DNA of 64,000 bases. Source: Phymatolithon calcareum. Its lineage: Eukaryota > Rhodophyta > Florideophyceae > Hapalidiales. Positions 20,695-30,867 of the stretch are shown in pieces (position 1 is the first letter of the stretch; each line of letters begins with the position of its first letter). Below the pieces are notes generated by a model. The model ran no database searches and was not told the DNA's origin. It was given only the letters and a program-made list of their open reading frames with translations. The stretch is taken from contig OZ345372.1 of assembly GCA_977006965.1 (NCBI GenBank), positions 1,736,001 through 1,800,000 on the forward strand, given 5' to 3'. A program made the translations under genes and the position numbers.

Positions 20695-21687
20695 ACTTCA
20701 GTACGGGGCTTGTAGGATCGATGGGTGCTATAGGGCAGATGCGCCGCAAGTCACCAGCGAGGCCCGATTTTCAACGCGAGGAGTTGTTCCAGATACTGTA
20801 CGATCTGGCGGCTGGCAAGTCAGTCCTCCGAAATGCTGTCGCACCAGCCGATATTGGTTCAAGTCTTTAACTTGAAAGCTGTCAAGGCACTGCTGCACGC
20901 TGCAATTACCATGCTATCGAAGACGGGAGCAACAAGCACACACGAGAAATAAAAACTTTATTTCTCTTGGTAATATCTGAGAATGAATGCATACAATACT
21001 CCGCGATGAGGTCCCCGATCATAGATGGTCACATTCAGTGATCCTCGTTAGGCTAGTAGGGTCATCTTGACGCACTCTTGTACAGCGGAGACTGCCGTCT
21101 GGTCAACTATGTGAAGGCGCCGAGTTCGGCTCCATCGCACTGAGACAGGGAGAACAGAGAGAAACACAATCAAAACATGGAAACACATGCCCTCAGGACC
21201 GAAGCTTTAAAGCAGCAAGCATCGGAGGAGCAAGAGCAAGAACCGTCGTCTCAAAACTCTGTCCATGTGATGGAAGCATGGAATGCTCTTGCCCAAACAC
21301 CATCTCGATGAAAGCATCCAGCACAGCCTCTAGCGTCCTGACATTCGCAAAGTGCGATTCGTCGCCAGTCGTAGGATATTGACGAACATAGCCAGGAACA
21401 CGTGGGGACGCTAGCAGTACTCAAACCATGTTTTTACAATTCTGCGAAATTACGCTCCCTCTCATGGCTCACAAATCTCCCTGCATCGCAGCTATTGAAC
21501 GGATTTCTGAACCTGAGAAAAGCGCAGTTCACTGTGCGATATTCATTGCAAGCATTGCCTACTACAGCCACGGATCCATAAATCGCCTTCCGTGAAGTTG
21601 AAGTGCCACCATTCTCTGTTACGAATGGCACTCGGTCGCTTTGGACGGGAGTTCCAATAGAACTTTTCGGTTTTCGCTTAATTCTAC

Positions 21688-22143
21688 ATGCTCGTCGTGA
21701 GAATGCGTTATTCTCATCTGGGAAGCGGGAAGCGACACCAAGTGGGAAAAGAAAAGAGGACGGTTGTTGATTTTCCAGACGGTCTCAGCAGCAGGGCCCA
21801 AGACCCTTTTTGCAAAGATCCTCTACGATCCCCTGCGCTTGAGTTGCCGTTTGGACAGCAATTGTTGCAAGCACTGGCCTTGCGAACCATGGAGTCCAAA
21901 CTTGAGCCTTCAATGTGTAAAAAGTACTATGGGCAGTCCTTGCCCACGTCATCAGACGAACACTGCCCGTCCTCGCATGTGAAGGAGGACGTGGGCGGAA
22001 AAGTTCACGGGTTGTGCATCCATCAAAATTTGGTGTATATGTTTGTCACGTTTCATGCGGCATATGATACAAGACCTGTATTCGATTCTATTTTTGGGAA
22101 ATTCCAAAGCAATGATACAATCGAATGCATTGGCGACACTTGA
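21688..22143 (+). CDS. Hypothetical 151-residue ORF
   Basis: Open frame in a gene-poor stretch (starts MLVVRMRYSHLG). Mixed composition, no transmembrane segment, no motif recognised and no paralog in the window. It may be chance. Confidence 0.15.
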   Translation: MLVVRMRYSHLGSGKRHQVGKEKRTVVDFPDGLSSRAQDPFCKDPLRSPALELPFGQQLLQALALRTMESKLEPSMCKKYYGQSLPTSSDEHCPSSHVKEDVGGKVHGLCIHQNLVYMFVTFHAAYDTRPVFDSIFGKFQSNDTIECIGDT

Positions 22144-22758
22144 CAATTTCTACTACTGTACCTTCCTTTGGTCGGCGCAAAGTCGTGCCGATAACTGAAC
22201 CACCATCGGGCTTTTCTGAATAGTCTGTTTTGCCGGACCAATTGCAATAAAATTGTTTTGTACTGTGTGGACGAAGTGTTTAAAAAAAATTTATCATCTG
22301 CTAGCTTTTACTGCGATTACTGCGAAAAGTGTACAGTATTTGTCCTCTGGCCTGGCGCAGAAAAGCACGAGTTGAGTCTTGGTTCCTAAGAAAAGAATAT
22401 GAATTCGAACAACAATGCGGAAATCTTTCTGATTTCGCCCCATGAAGAGGCAATTTCCCGAGTTCGAAATTCTTCTGGTTCCACAGTCAGAAGACTTTTC
22501 TCTATTGGTTTTTCTCAAAGCCCATTTTTGATTGATCGCGCTCTGACTCACGGCTGTTGCTGAAAAAATTCGGCAGCAACATACTGGGTAAGAATTGCTG
22601 ACGACACCATGCGGGGGTGACTGAAGAAATGGGTTGTAACACTTTGCAAACGCTAGCTATACATGCATACAATACAACAGTAGTAGCCATTAGATAACGG
22701 TGAACTCATGCACGATTCCTACAATTGAAACAATTGTCGACGAGGAGAATGTCCAGCG

Positions 22759-23538
22759 TCACATAAGCGCAAAGCTCTTACTCAAGTCAATTTGCGGTGG
22801 TTGCATTCTCTCCTCCATATCCATCTGGTCCTTTTCAAACTGCCGCGCAATACTCCTTTGACTTGGCACACGACTACTGCGTTCCACCTGTACCCCACGC
22901 TTAACCGCAAGTCTCTGCACGTCACGCAGCGTGATACTGACACGGTTAGCACTCGTATGCCCTGCTCGAATACCATGTTTCCATTCCTTGTGGCTCTCAC
23001 CCGACATGACGTAGCACGAGAAGCGTGGCAGACGCACTAGACGTCTCTTTCCGTCGGAGGGCCGCTGAAAGGTCATTGTGCACGGGGCACCCATGCAAAT
23101 GCCTACGATGTAGGGGCCGAGAAGTCCCATCTTGTTATCGTTATGCATGCGGATGCGGTCGCATTCATCGTGGCGGTACAATGCGACGTGCACCTGGTTC
23201 GGGGAGAAGGATGAGAGCATGTCGAAGCGGTCACGCAATTGCGGGAGAATGAGAGAGGTAACAAAATCCGGCAGTGGCGTATGGAAAATGTTACCATCGG
23301 TTATGCGGAAGCGTCCCTCCGCTGTGTTCCGTTCGGAGTACAGGTAGTAGGGCCCAAAATTCTTCGACAAACGAGTGCGTCGCTCAGACCAGGGTGCAGG
23401 GTCGGCGTCGATGGCGTGGAGAAGGCGCGTTTCCTGCTCCGTGGTGAGGAAGTTCCTCAGGAGATAGAACCCGGGTACACTGGTCTCGTGCACGCCAGTT
23501 GGTACGCCGCACAGCCCAGCGAGCAGAGAAAGCACCAT
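22759..23538 (-). CDS. AlkB-like 2-oxoglutarate/Fe(II) dioxygenase
   Basis: 259 residues in one exon. AlkB-family enzymes oxidatively remove alkyl groups from nucleic acids or hydroxylate proteins. Visible features in order: VPGFYLLRNFLTTEQETRLL (start of the AlkB fold), FGPYYLY, QVHVALYRHDE, then the Fe ligands H132 and D134 (MHNDNKMGLLGP) and H188 (EWKHGI), and the 2OG-binding Arg in RVSITLR (R199/R205). The LLGPYIVGICMGAPCTM strand matches the family core. The order fits eukaryotic ALKBH proteins of the ALKBH4/7/8 side, but I cannot choose between them. The substrate is unknown. No methyltransferase or RRM domain is attached, which argues against a full ALKBH8. Confidence 0.85.
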   Translation of the reverse strand: MVLSLLAGLCGVPTGVHETSVPGFYLLRNFLTTEQETRLLHAIDADPAPWSERRTRLSKNFGPYYLYSERNTAEGRFRITDGNIFHTPLPDFVTSLILPQLRDRFDMLSSFSPNQVHVALYRHDECDRIRMHNDNKMGLLGPYIVGICMGAPCTMTFQRPSDGKRRLVRLPRFSCYVMSGESHKEWKHGIRAGHTSANRVSITLRDVQRLAVKRGVQVERSSRVPSQRSIARQFEKDQMDMEERMQPPQIDLSKSFALM

Positions 23539-24169
23539 TGTCAGGGCGTAAGCGATGGCTTCGTGGCCTTAATTGAAGGGATGATGGTGAGCACAAGCCT
23601 AGGAGTGGGCACTGTGGAAGGATCGGTGAGTGAAGGGAGCAATACATATGGGCGGTTTGGGCAAAGTTGCGAACGGTGGGAAATTGGACTCCTTTTGACG
23701 CAGAGGCTAATGTATACATTATGCAACATATAAGCAATTGCTATGAGCACAAGTTTTCTCGTTTACAGTCCTGTCTATGTGTCTGGAACGAACTTATGAC
23801 CTTCTATCCACACGTCGCTTTCTCGATTGGCGCATTCCCAGCCCCCTTGCGTACTGTATCATATGAAATGAGCCGCGGAAAAATCAGATATGTGCGGCAA
23901 CAACGGGCAATACTTACACTAGCAGTGCTGCCCATACAGTCAAATATCCTTGATACATGGATACCCAACATGGAAGGACTATCCTACAAAGGTGGCAAAA
24001 CCAAAACAGAGAATATTCTACAAGTGACCTTGAATCATAAGTTTCATCACACACGTGTGCAATCTTGACTCTACGGCATATCATTTTTATTGGTAAAATT
24101 AGTTATCTCCGCTGTTTCATACAAATACTGTATTTTACAACCTTTTGTATCATACCTTTTGAACAGACA

Positions 24170-24276
24170 ATCCTTTTGTAGATCGTCTGTCTGTTCGTAA
24201 AAAGGATTGTGCGCGCGCATTTTAGTTTTTTGGTATCCCACAAAACTAAAATGAAACTGTAAGGACCAGTTAGGTC
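24170..24276. repeat. Interleaved inverted repeats followed by two more hairpins
   Basis: gaacagac pairs with gtctgttc downstream, while caatcctttt, which begins on the last base of the first arm and runs through that loop, pairs with aaaaggattg beyond it: a pseudoknot-like interleaving. Then cattttagtttt pairs with aaaactaaaatg, and aggacc pairs with ggtcct. About 107 bp are almost all in potential stems. A structured RNA is possible, but nothing proves transcription. Confidence 0.5.
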
Positions 24277-25610
24277 CTCATTTCCAACGTCTATCATATA
24301 CCGGGAGATCGCATCTCGTTTGAATCTCCCAACACCAACAACGACACTCCCATCACACAAGAAGAAGACATCTAAACAATAGTGAAGATAGTAACTGTCT
24401 TCACGGGCACGCGTTTCCGAATAATCGAACCCTCACAGACGACATTACTGTGCGGGGTGCCCTCTAGTGCGCCTCCGCGACACGCTTAACGACACACTAC
24501 CAACGCGTTTGTTACAAAACTAAGAATTTTCATCTCTCCGGTATGAGCAACTAAGCCATGGTTTGATCGGATGCGTGATACGTGTAGGTACACAGTATAT
24601 TGGAACATGGCATCCTATAAGAGGGCATAGCTACACTTTCAGCTAACCTGCGAGCTCGTAAAATGTCAGCCCGATTGTATTTCGAAGTCATATGATCGAT
24701 TTCTGTCGTCAAGAGCCGCAATATCCATTTGGGCTCTTTTCTCTGGGACAGTAGTTTGCTTTTTGATAGTTTCATAAGAGACACGTTGACTCTGTGAACA
24801 AAACTGTATATACCTTTCTGTTAAGAATAAAAGACAGAACATGCGTTGAAGCCAGCACAAAGTCAAGGCAATGTCTGAAAGCTATAACTTCTGCTTCAAC
24901 AACAGATCAATAAACACGACGTGAATTCAATGATCCGTATTAAGCATTATCAGCATTGCCGTACTTGTCTTTGAAAATTGAGTTTAATACAATTTGGGAT
25001 GAATGAAGCTTCCGAATGTCCCGAGACTTATATTAGCGGAAGAGTAAGAGGATAATAGTGGAAATGGGCCGGGTCGTTCAATTTTGAATTGTTCGGATAA
25101 GAGAATTGTCGTCTTGAACTGTGATGTTCTCGTACTTAATTTTAGAAGAGCTGAACATCTACTACAGGAGTTTTTAAATCCCTATCCTTGTCTAGCTTTA
25201 CTCTACTCTTTTCAAGCTCTGGCAATAGTCCCTTTGACAGAGGAGGCAGCCTCCAGACTCATATGGGTCGATTCAGAAACCATTTCACTACTAGAGATTG
25301 AGTTTCTCCTGGGTGACCACTTGATGACCATCCGGGCACGTCATGATCGTGACCTGTGCGGAATTCGGCGCTCTCCGTCACAGGCCGCGTCGTACTCAAC
25401 TACTTTGGCGGCGTAACTCGCCAAGCACACAAACGAGGGTCGTTGTGTTGTAAGGCTGACGACGCGGGTTGTAAGTCCGAACGGAGAGTGATCGTTACGG
25501 CTTACGTTCCGCCGTACTTGGCATATCTGTACGCCCAAGACGTTTACGTACTCTCTTCAACACCGATGCGTGCTTCTTGATTCTATTTTCGTCAAAAACA
25601 TCGAAACCAA

Positions 25611-25648
25611 TGTCCGTCCTGGAATCATTAATGATTCCAGGACGGACA
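25611..25648. repeat. 38-bp perfect palindrome, no loop
   Basis: tgtccgtcctggaatcatt is followed directly by its exact reverse complement. Intergenic, about 490 bp upstream of the TPK channel gene. One of several such palindromes in the window. Confidence 0.9.
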
Positions 25649-26135
25649 AGAATTCTTCAATAAAATTATCAAATTTAATTACGTGATAAAAGATATCTTA
25701 TCTCGCCAAGTGGCATTTTTGTTTCGACCAGTGCATCGCATTGCATTTTTGAAAGAGCCGAATTCTTGGCCAATGGAAGGGGACAAAAGCAGGACACGTC
25801 AATTTCAAATTACACTTAAAATCTCCTCGATTCTAGGCGCCATTTCCAGAGAGGAGGACCTTATCGATTTCGGTGCGTGAAGGTTTGAAATGGCCCAAAA
25901 AGCTGTTGAAACCTATTATCCCCAACCGTGAACTGAAGTCCCGGCGCCATCCCAGTCCACATTCCGTGCTTGTTTTTGCGAAGCTACCAGTCTTTTAACG
26001 CATTGTCGCCGCAATTACTACTTGTGGCATTGTTACGCTTTGTCTTGACGAAAAGCGCTTAATTGGGTTCCTCTGCCCTTTGCACAGACCCTGAGTGTTC
26101 CGAGGTTTGCCATTCTCAGTCTAATTTGAACTGCC

Positions 26136-27185
26136 ATGGCGCCGGAATCGGAACGAGTTCCGCTTCTGCATCGCTTGTTTGGTGGCAGCTCGAAATATCG
26201 GTTAACTCAGCTCGTTCGTCGTCGTACCTCGGAGATAAACGCACGACTTGTTGAGTCTACTGAAAAATGCCATGGTCTGAAACAAGTTCTGGACGAATTG
26301 GAGGAGACTAGCAGTACAAACCTGCGCCACATTCTGCTTGGAATCTTTGCCGTGTTCAACCATTTCGTCGGTGGGGTTATCAGCATGATGTTCTTGGAGG
26401 GATGGTCTCTTCATGACGCCGCGTATTTCTGCGTTGTAACTGTGACAACTGTCGGATACGGTGATTTATCGCCGACAACCCCCTGGTCCAAAATCTTCGT
26501 TATATATTACGTTATTGTCTCCATTGCAATCGTATCCTCCTACGTTGCGTATTGCGTTGGCCTCTTTATCGACCAGCAAGAAGAACTGCTTTTGGCGAAT
26601 ATCGTAGCGCAGCGGGAGCAGGAAAACCTGATGCATGCGCAGGACTACGGCAGTCTCATTCGTCTAGCCACTGAGCAACTTGACTTCTCGGATTATACGG
26701 GTATGGTCTTCGGGGTTAGCTTTCTAGCAATTGTGCTGTCAATGGGATGCATGATCTTCATATTCATGGAGCAATTAAGCCCTCTGGACGCCTTGTACGC
26801 CACAATTATCTCTGCGACGACTGTTGGATTTGGCGATTTACATCCAGTGCGCCCAAGCACAAAGTTTGCAATGACCATCTGGCTCGTGTTTTCTACAATT
26901 GCGGTCGCAAAGGTTGTCGGAGACTTCACCGAGGCACGTGTTAAGTCGAAGCAGCGTGCAGTGACGAGACGACTTCTCACAGCGCGGATGGATGAACAGG
27001 ACTTGCGGATGCTAGATGAAGATTGCGATGGGAAGGTAGAGTGGGGCGAGTTTCTGAGTGCGATGCTGGTATCGTGCGGCAAGATTGACCAGGCAGAACT
27101 GGAGACTTTCAGAATGCGTTTCAATGAGCTCGATCTGGATAAGGACGGCCATCTAAATGTCGTAGCGGAAGCCGATAAGAATTGA
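26136..27185 (+). CDS. Two-pore potassium channel with EF-hands (TPK/KCO type)
   Basis: 349 residues in one exon. Two pore modules, each helix-pore-helix: filter 1 TVGYGD (105-110) within VVTVTTVGYGDLSPTTPW, filter 2 TVGFGD (229-234) within ISATTVGFGDLHPVRP. Both are standard K+ selectivity filters. The C-terminus has EF-hand 1 at 294-306 (DEDCDGKVEWGEF), with all expected ligands, and a second loop from 333 (DLDKDGHLN) that lacks the usual Glu at position 12 and is probably weak. This matches plant and algal TPK/KCO channels, usually in the vacuolar membrane and calcium-activated. The location here is inference. The start is at MAPESERVPLLHRL, a soluble N-terminus without signal peptide. Confidence 0.93.
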   Translation: MAPESERVPLLHRLFGGSSKYRLTQLVRRRTSEINARLVESTEKCHGLKQVLDELEETSSTNLRHILLGIFAVFNHFVGGVISMMFLEGWSLHDAAYFCVVTVTTVGYGDLSPTTPWSKIFVIYYVIVSIAIVSSYVAYCVGLFIDQQEELLLANIVAQREQENLMHAQDYGSLIRLATEQLDFSDYTGMVFGVSFLAIVLSMGCMIFIFMEQLSPLDALYATIISATTVGFGDLHPVRPSTKFAMTIWLVFSTIAVAKVVGDFTEARVKSKQRAVTRRLLTARMDEQDLRMLDEDCDGKVEWGEFLSAMLVSCGKIDQAELETFRMRFNELDLDKDGHLNVVAEADKN

Positions 27186-27324
27186 GTTAGTCGCTACTCA
27201 TCAAGTTACTGTCTTTCTGGAAGCGCTCGGACGGTATACGGATATCCCATGATATTCGTGTGAGTATATTCTTGCGTCAGGTCCTGTATTTTTACTCTTT
27301 CTGTGCCTCTCCCTATAAGCCTGC

Positions 27325-27765
27325 ATGCCTTGTGAGCATGAAATTTGGTCGCAGACGCTGACATTTTGTACTAAAGGCAAAGCTGTCCCACAGGTGCCTC
27401 AATTATTCCAGTCGATCTCACAGGAACCTGAGCCAACATACATACCGGCACCAGCATCCTTGGACGTATCCCATTTACGAGTGTATGACAGCGTCGATAC
27501 TGGACTTCTCTGCCGGCAGAATCTGAAGCTTGTATCTGCTGACGAGGAAAAGCTATCCGTCCAATCTGTCCACAGACGCACTTTGCTTTTGGGTTTTGGC
27601 GCCCGCGAGGCACCCTTTTTCGAGCACTTTTCGTCAATACAGTTGCGCTGCACTGCTTTCCATTGTATTTTAAGACCTACCCACTCTACTGTATTGTGTC
27701 TCGTGGAATATGAGTACGGAGCGGAAAGCTTTCGCCGGATTGATACGATTCTGAACATGTCGTAA
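27325..27765 (+). CDS. Hypothetical 146-residue ORF
   Basis: Open frame starting MPCEHEIWSQTL between the TPK gene and the Fanzor 3' end. Composition is plausible (EPEPTYIPAPASLDVSHLRV), but no family is recognised and both strands are partly open. It could overlap the Fanzor element's 3' non-coding part, where an element-encoded guide RNA would be sought. Confidence 0.2.
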   Translation: MPCEHEIWSQTLTFCTKGKAVPQVPQLFQSISQEPEPTYIPAPASLDVSHLRVYDSVDTGLLCRQNLKLVSADEEKLSVQSVHRRTLLLGFGAREAPFFEHFSSIQLRCTAFHCILRPTHSTVLCLVEYEYGAESFRRIDTILNMS

Positions 27766-28095
27766 ATAACATGATCTTTTGGTGGGGTTTGAGTTGGGAC
27801 TGCCCAAAAGTGACCAATGGCGACTTGTTTACAGGCTGTTCAGCGGCACCAAAAATAGCGGGATGGCCATGTCTACGCGACAGAAGATGAAAGAGCGGGA
27901 GGAATTCACTAGCGCTTTTCGAAGTGAATTGAACATTGTCGATTATCTTCTCCGTGCCACACGATTTGGTCACGAAAGGGAACTTACGGAAGTACACTCT
28001 CTGCTCTTTATTTCCGCGCGTGTGCGGCCCTCGATAGGAGTATAAAGAGAAATGTGTGTAAGTTCAAAGAATCTAAAAATGAAGAGACAAGCAGC

Positions 28096-30726
28096 CTATG
28101 CGTGAGTGCTGCGTGAAGGTCTGCTGAGATGGGGCGGTCGGGGCAATCCCAGAAGCTGATGGAGACCCACAGCGGCAATATTTGTCGCTCCATTCGTGTC
28201 TCGGTCAATAGATTCCGTAGAACATCCATTGCTCTCGCCTGTCGGGTTGTTCGTACAACGAAACACACGGGAGCGGTGATTGCCTTGCAGAGTGTGTCCA
28301 CACTCTTTGCAGCGTATAGATGTTCTGAATTCGTCGACCAGGACGACTGGACAGAGAAGCGAGAGCGCACGAAGAAGTCTCTTGCGCGGACAAGGACCGC
28401 GCGAACCATGACCAAACTCCGCATTACCGAAAAACAACACGCGCTTCCTCCGGTACAAATCTTGTTTGAGTTTCCGCTTTGCCGCACCGCGGCTCGTCGA
28501 AGTTCGCAACTCTTCATTTTCAGCTCCAAAGGCAAGAGTCTTTGCCATTTCTTGGATGTTTCGTGATTTGGCGCGGAATCGAGCAAAGCGTTGGCGACGT
28601 CTGTTCTTGGAAAACAATTCGCGGCACATGACCGTCAATGTACTGTAGACAACGTTGGCGTATGCAACACTTGCACCGGCACGCTTTAGCGACACTTGAG
28701 AAAAGTCGTTGAGCGCTGCTCGGTAGGCCTCATTTTCGTTGCGACGTGCAGCCTCGTTCTTCTCCGCGACACGCGCCAGCGACTCGAACCTGTAGGTCTT
28801 GTGGGAAACATACTTAGTTGATTTCTCGATGTCCTTCGCCTTCATCGCATCTTTGACATCTTGTGTATTATGAAGCGATAGGTCCACTTCGGCTCTCACG
28901 GTGGTCCCTATCTTAACTTGTCCCGGGTCGAGGCCAATGACCTGGTAGGTTCCTTGAAATTCCGGCCGAATGGTAAGCGCGTTCTTAAACAGACCCTTCG
29001 TGTTCTTCGATATGTCGAAACGGCGTCGTATGGAGTGGTACCCTTTTTGATGCAGTTCACGCACACCGGACGGAAGAGGCTCCTTGGGAGGCTGTCGGGT
29101 GGAATCAGCACTTGGTTGAGCGACTTCCGTATGCTCCTTCTTGGTTATCGTAGCTAACAAGACCTTGATTTGCAAACCATCGGAGGAAATGTTGCACACA
29201 AGCCAAGGAATGGGGCCGTGTTCGTTGTGTTTCTGCTCGGCGTACCGTGCGTCATCGGGAACCCAGGAGTGTTGGACACACAGTGGAATTCCTTGCCTTA
29301 AACATCGCTTCTGGCGCAAAAGCTTCCTTTTCTTCTTCTTCTTCTTCCTCCGATGTCGCGGGAGCTTGTTGAAAGCCTTCCGATGCATAAGCTTGCGCTT
29401 CTTTAGATTCTTTTTCTCAACAGGCTGTCGGTGACGATTGATCTTGCGTTTTGAATGGAAGTCAAAAAATGGTGTCCACCACGTCCGACTCCCTACTGCT
29501 TTCAAATCTTCTTCCGAAATAACGCCGGGAGCGAGCTGACGTACGGATTCGTTGTCGTAGTGCACAAATGCGTACTGCAATGAATACAAGGGGAGTAGAG
29601 TGAAAGGCTTGGGAAGTGAGTCAAGACCGGGGACTTTCTTCTCGTTGAATAGAGACTTTCTCGACTCTTCCACCGCGGCTCTTAGCTCATGCACTTGTTG
29701 GTCTGTGATCGACTCCGCTGTATCGAACCACGGCGGAACGGGAACTTCCTTGAGCAGACTCCTTTGCGCGACGATCCTTTGCTTGTTGTACTTCCCATGA
29801 ACGCTAGGGAAGTCAACATACGGCTGGGCACTGTCCACTTCGGAGCGCACTCGCGACGCTTCGTCGTACAAAGGACTTACTTCACGCCTAAAGTGATATA
29901 ATACTCGGAGCTTTGAAATAGGGGATTGAAATTCCCTGACGTCATCAAAAAGCGCACGGAAAATCGGCATCATGTCGAAAAGACCATCTCTCCAGCTCGC
30001 GATTGTGTTTCGGTGGCAAAATCGGTCAATGATTTCTGTCGCTCGGTCGGCTGTGCTGGCCATGGCGGCGTTGAATAGAGCTTCGGATGCTTTCTTCGTC
30101 ATCTCGTGGAAGTTGTCTTGACCGCGATCATTCCAGAACCTCTGTTCGATGAAGCATTGAATATGCCGTCCTGATTGATCAAAATGGTCTTCTACATGCC
30201 GCTTATTTGCTGCTGACATGTTGTGCGAGAGGACACCGAGTGGTCGCTTGATACAATTCCGCATTTTCTCCAAGGTCAGGGGCCCGAGCCCGTGTTCTTC
30301 ATCTTCGTGGTGTCTGTGAACATAGTTCACCAAATGAGTCCTGACAGCAGCGTACTGTTCTAGATGAAGAATACGCGGTTCGCTTTTCTTGTTCGGAGCA
30401 CGCATCTTGTACGTTGCTAAGTGAAGAGCGATGTGCCGCAATACGCCGGCGTTGAATAAAATCCTTGAACCCGCAAACGAGACCGCAGGGTCATCCAAGA
30501 GCACGTTCAAGTACACTGACACCAAGTGTCTTAGAAGGCCGAGTACTTTAGCATTCGTGTGCAAGTTGTGAGTCAACTTGGCCTTGTCCAAGTCATTCTT
30601 GATGCACGCATCGACCGATGTCGTGACTGTGCGGACCTTGAATGAGAACGTTTTGATTCGCTGGTTGGCTGCAAACTCTTTCAGCTCTTCTCGGACCTTC
30701 TTCGGGATAGCGGCCCCGTCGGACAT
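28096..30726 (-). CDS. Fanzor, eukaryotic TnpB-like RNA-guided nuclease
   Basis: The frame is open from 30867 (923 residues); I prefer the internal ATG at 30726 (MSDGAAIPKKVREELKEF, 876 residues) because the domain begins there. Residue numbers here are for the longer frame. A long helical N-terminal half carries no known enzyme motif. Residues 473-523 are extremely Lys/Arg-rich, a likely nuclear-localisation and nucleic-acid-binding stretch. The RuvC fold is split: D647 in VIGLDPG; VLFFGNAEFGHGSRG (810-824); E846 in VLVDEFRTS; zinc ligands C853, C856, C871, C882; and DRDTNGATNI (888-897). DEFRTS directly before the CxxC is the characteristic Fanzor arrangement. All recognisable catalytic and zinc positions are present, so the protein may be active. 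Fanzors cut DNA guided by an RNA encoded with the gene; no guide RNA or terminal repeats could be defined. No intron. Confidence 0.9.
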   Translation of the reverse strand: MSDGAAIPKKVREELKEFAANQRIKTFSFKVRTVTTSVDACIKNDLDKAKLTHNLHTNAKVLGLLRHLVSVYLNVLLDDPAVSFAGSRILFNAGVLRHIALHLATYKMRAPNKKSEPRILHLEQYAAVRTHLVNYVHRHHEDEEHGLGPLTLEKMRNCIKRPLGVLSHNMSAANKRHVEDHFDQSGRHIQCFIEQRFWNDRGQDNFHEMTKKASEALFNAAMASTADRATEIIDRFCHRNTIASWRDGLFDMMPIFRALFDDVREFQSPISKLRVLYHFRREVSPLYDEASRVRSEVDSAQPYVDFPSVHGKYNKQRIVAQRSLLKEVPVPPWFDTAESITDQQVHELRAAVEESRKSLFNEKKVPGLDSLPKPFTLLPLYSLQYAFVHYDNESVRQLAPGVISEEDLKAVGSRTWWTPFFDFHSKRKINRHRQPVEKKNLKKRKLMHRKAFNKLPRHRRKKKKKKRKLLRQKRCLRQGIPLCVQHSWVPDDARYAEQKHNEHGPIPWLVCNISSDGLQIKVLLATITKKEHTEVAQPSADSTRQPPKEPLPSGVRELHQKGYHSIRRRFDISKNTKGLFKNALTIRPEFQGTYQVIGLDPGQVKIGTTVRAEVDLSLHNTQDVKDAMKAKDIEKSTKYVSHKTYRFESLARVAEKNEAARRNENEAYRAALNDFSQVSLKRAGASVAYANVVYSTLTVMCRELFSKNRRRQRFARFRAKSRNIQEMAKTLAFGAENEELRTSTSRGAAKRKLKQDLYRRKRVLFFGNAEFGHGSRGPCPRKRLLRALSLLCPVVLVDEFRTSIRCKECGHTLQGNHRSRVFRCTNNPTGESNGCSTESIDRDTNGATNIAAVGLHQLLGLPRPPHLSRPSRSTHA

Positions 30727-30867
30727 GGCGGCAAGCCGACGGAACGGTTTCACAGCGCCATGAAGGATGGATGGTGGTGGCTTGGGGGTATGCAAGTGCT
30801 GTGGTACAACATCGAGTGGCGACAGAGGTTTAAAAGTACCGCCAACCGAAAGCCATTTAGCATACAA

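Larger units (their letters stand above)
19814..22758. other. Intergenic region with two doubtful ORFs
   Basis: Nearly 3 kb between the convergent ALG9 and AlkB-like genes. Two open frames are listed separately (20269-20694 and 21688-22143). Otherwise only short frames are seen, with no repeats and no RNA gene I can recognise. Confidence 0.4.
23539..26135. other. Intergenic, structured DNA, doubtful short ORFs
   Basis: 2.6 kb upstream of the potassium channel gene. Short frames such as 23667-24068 and 25084-25416 (plus strand) lack recognisable families. Two notable structures are listed separately: a cluster of inverted repeats at 24170-24276 and a 38-bp perfect palindrome at 25611-25648. 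Confidence 0.4.

Noticed and set aside
24400-24470. tRNA gene on the minus strand (gggttcgatt resembles a T-loop)
   Set aside because: No matching acceptor stem, D-arm or anticodon arm could be laid out around it.
28129-28566. Plus-strand 145-residue ORF
   Set aside because: Antisense to the conserved zinc-ribbon and RuvC end of the Fanzor; a shadow frame.
28096-30867. Bacterial TnpB/IS contamination
   Set aside because: The protein is about twice TnpB length, has a eukaryotic-style basic stretch and DEFRTS arrangement, and lies between clear nuclear eukaryotic genes.
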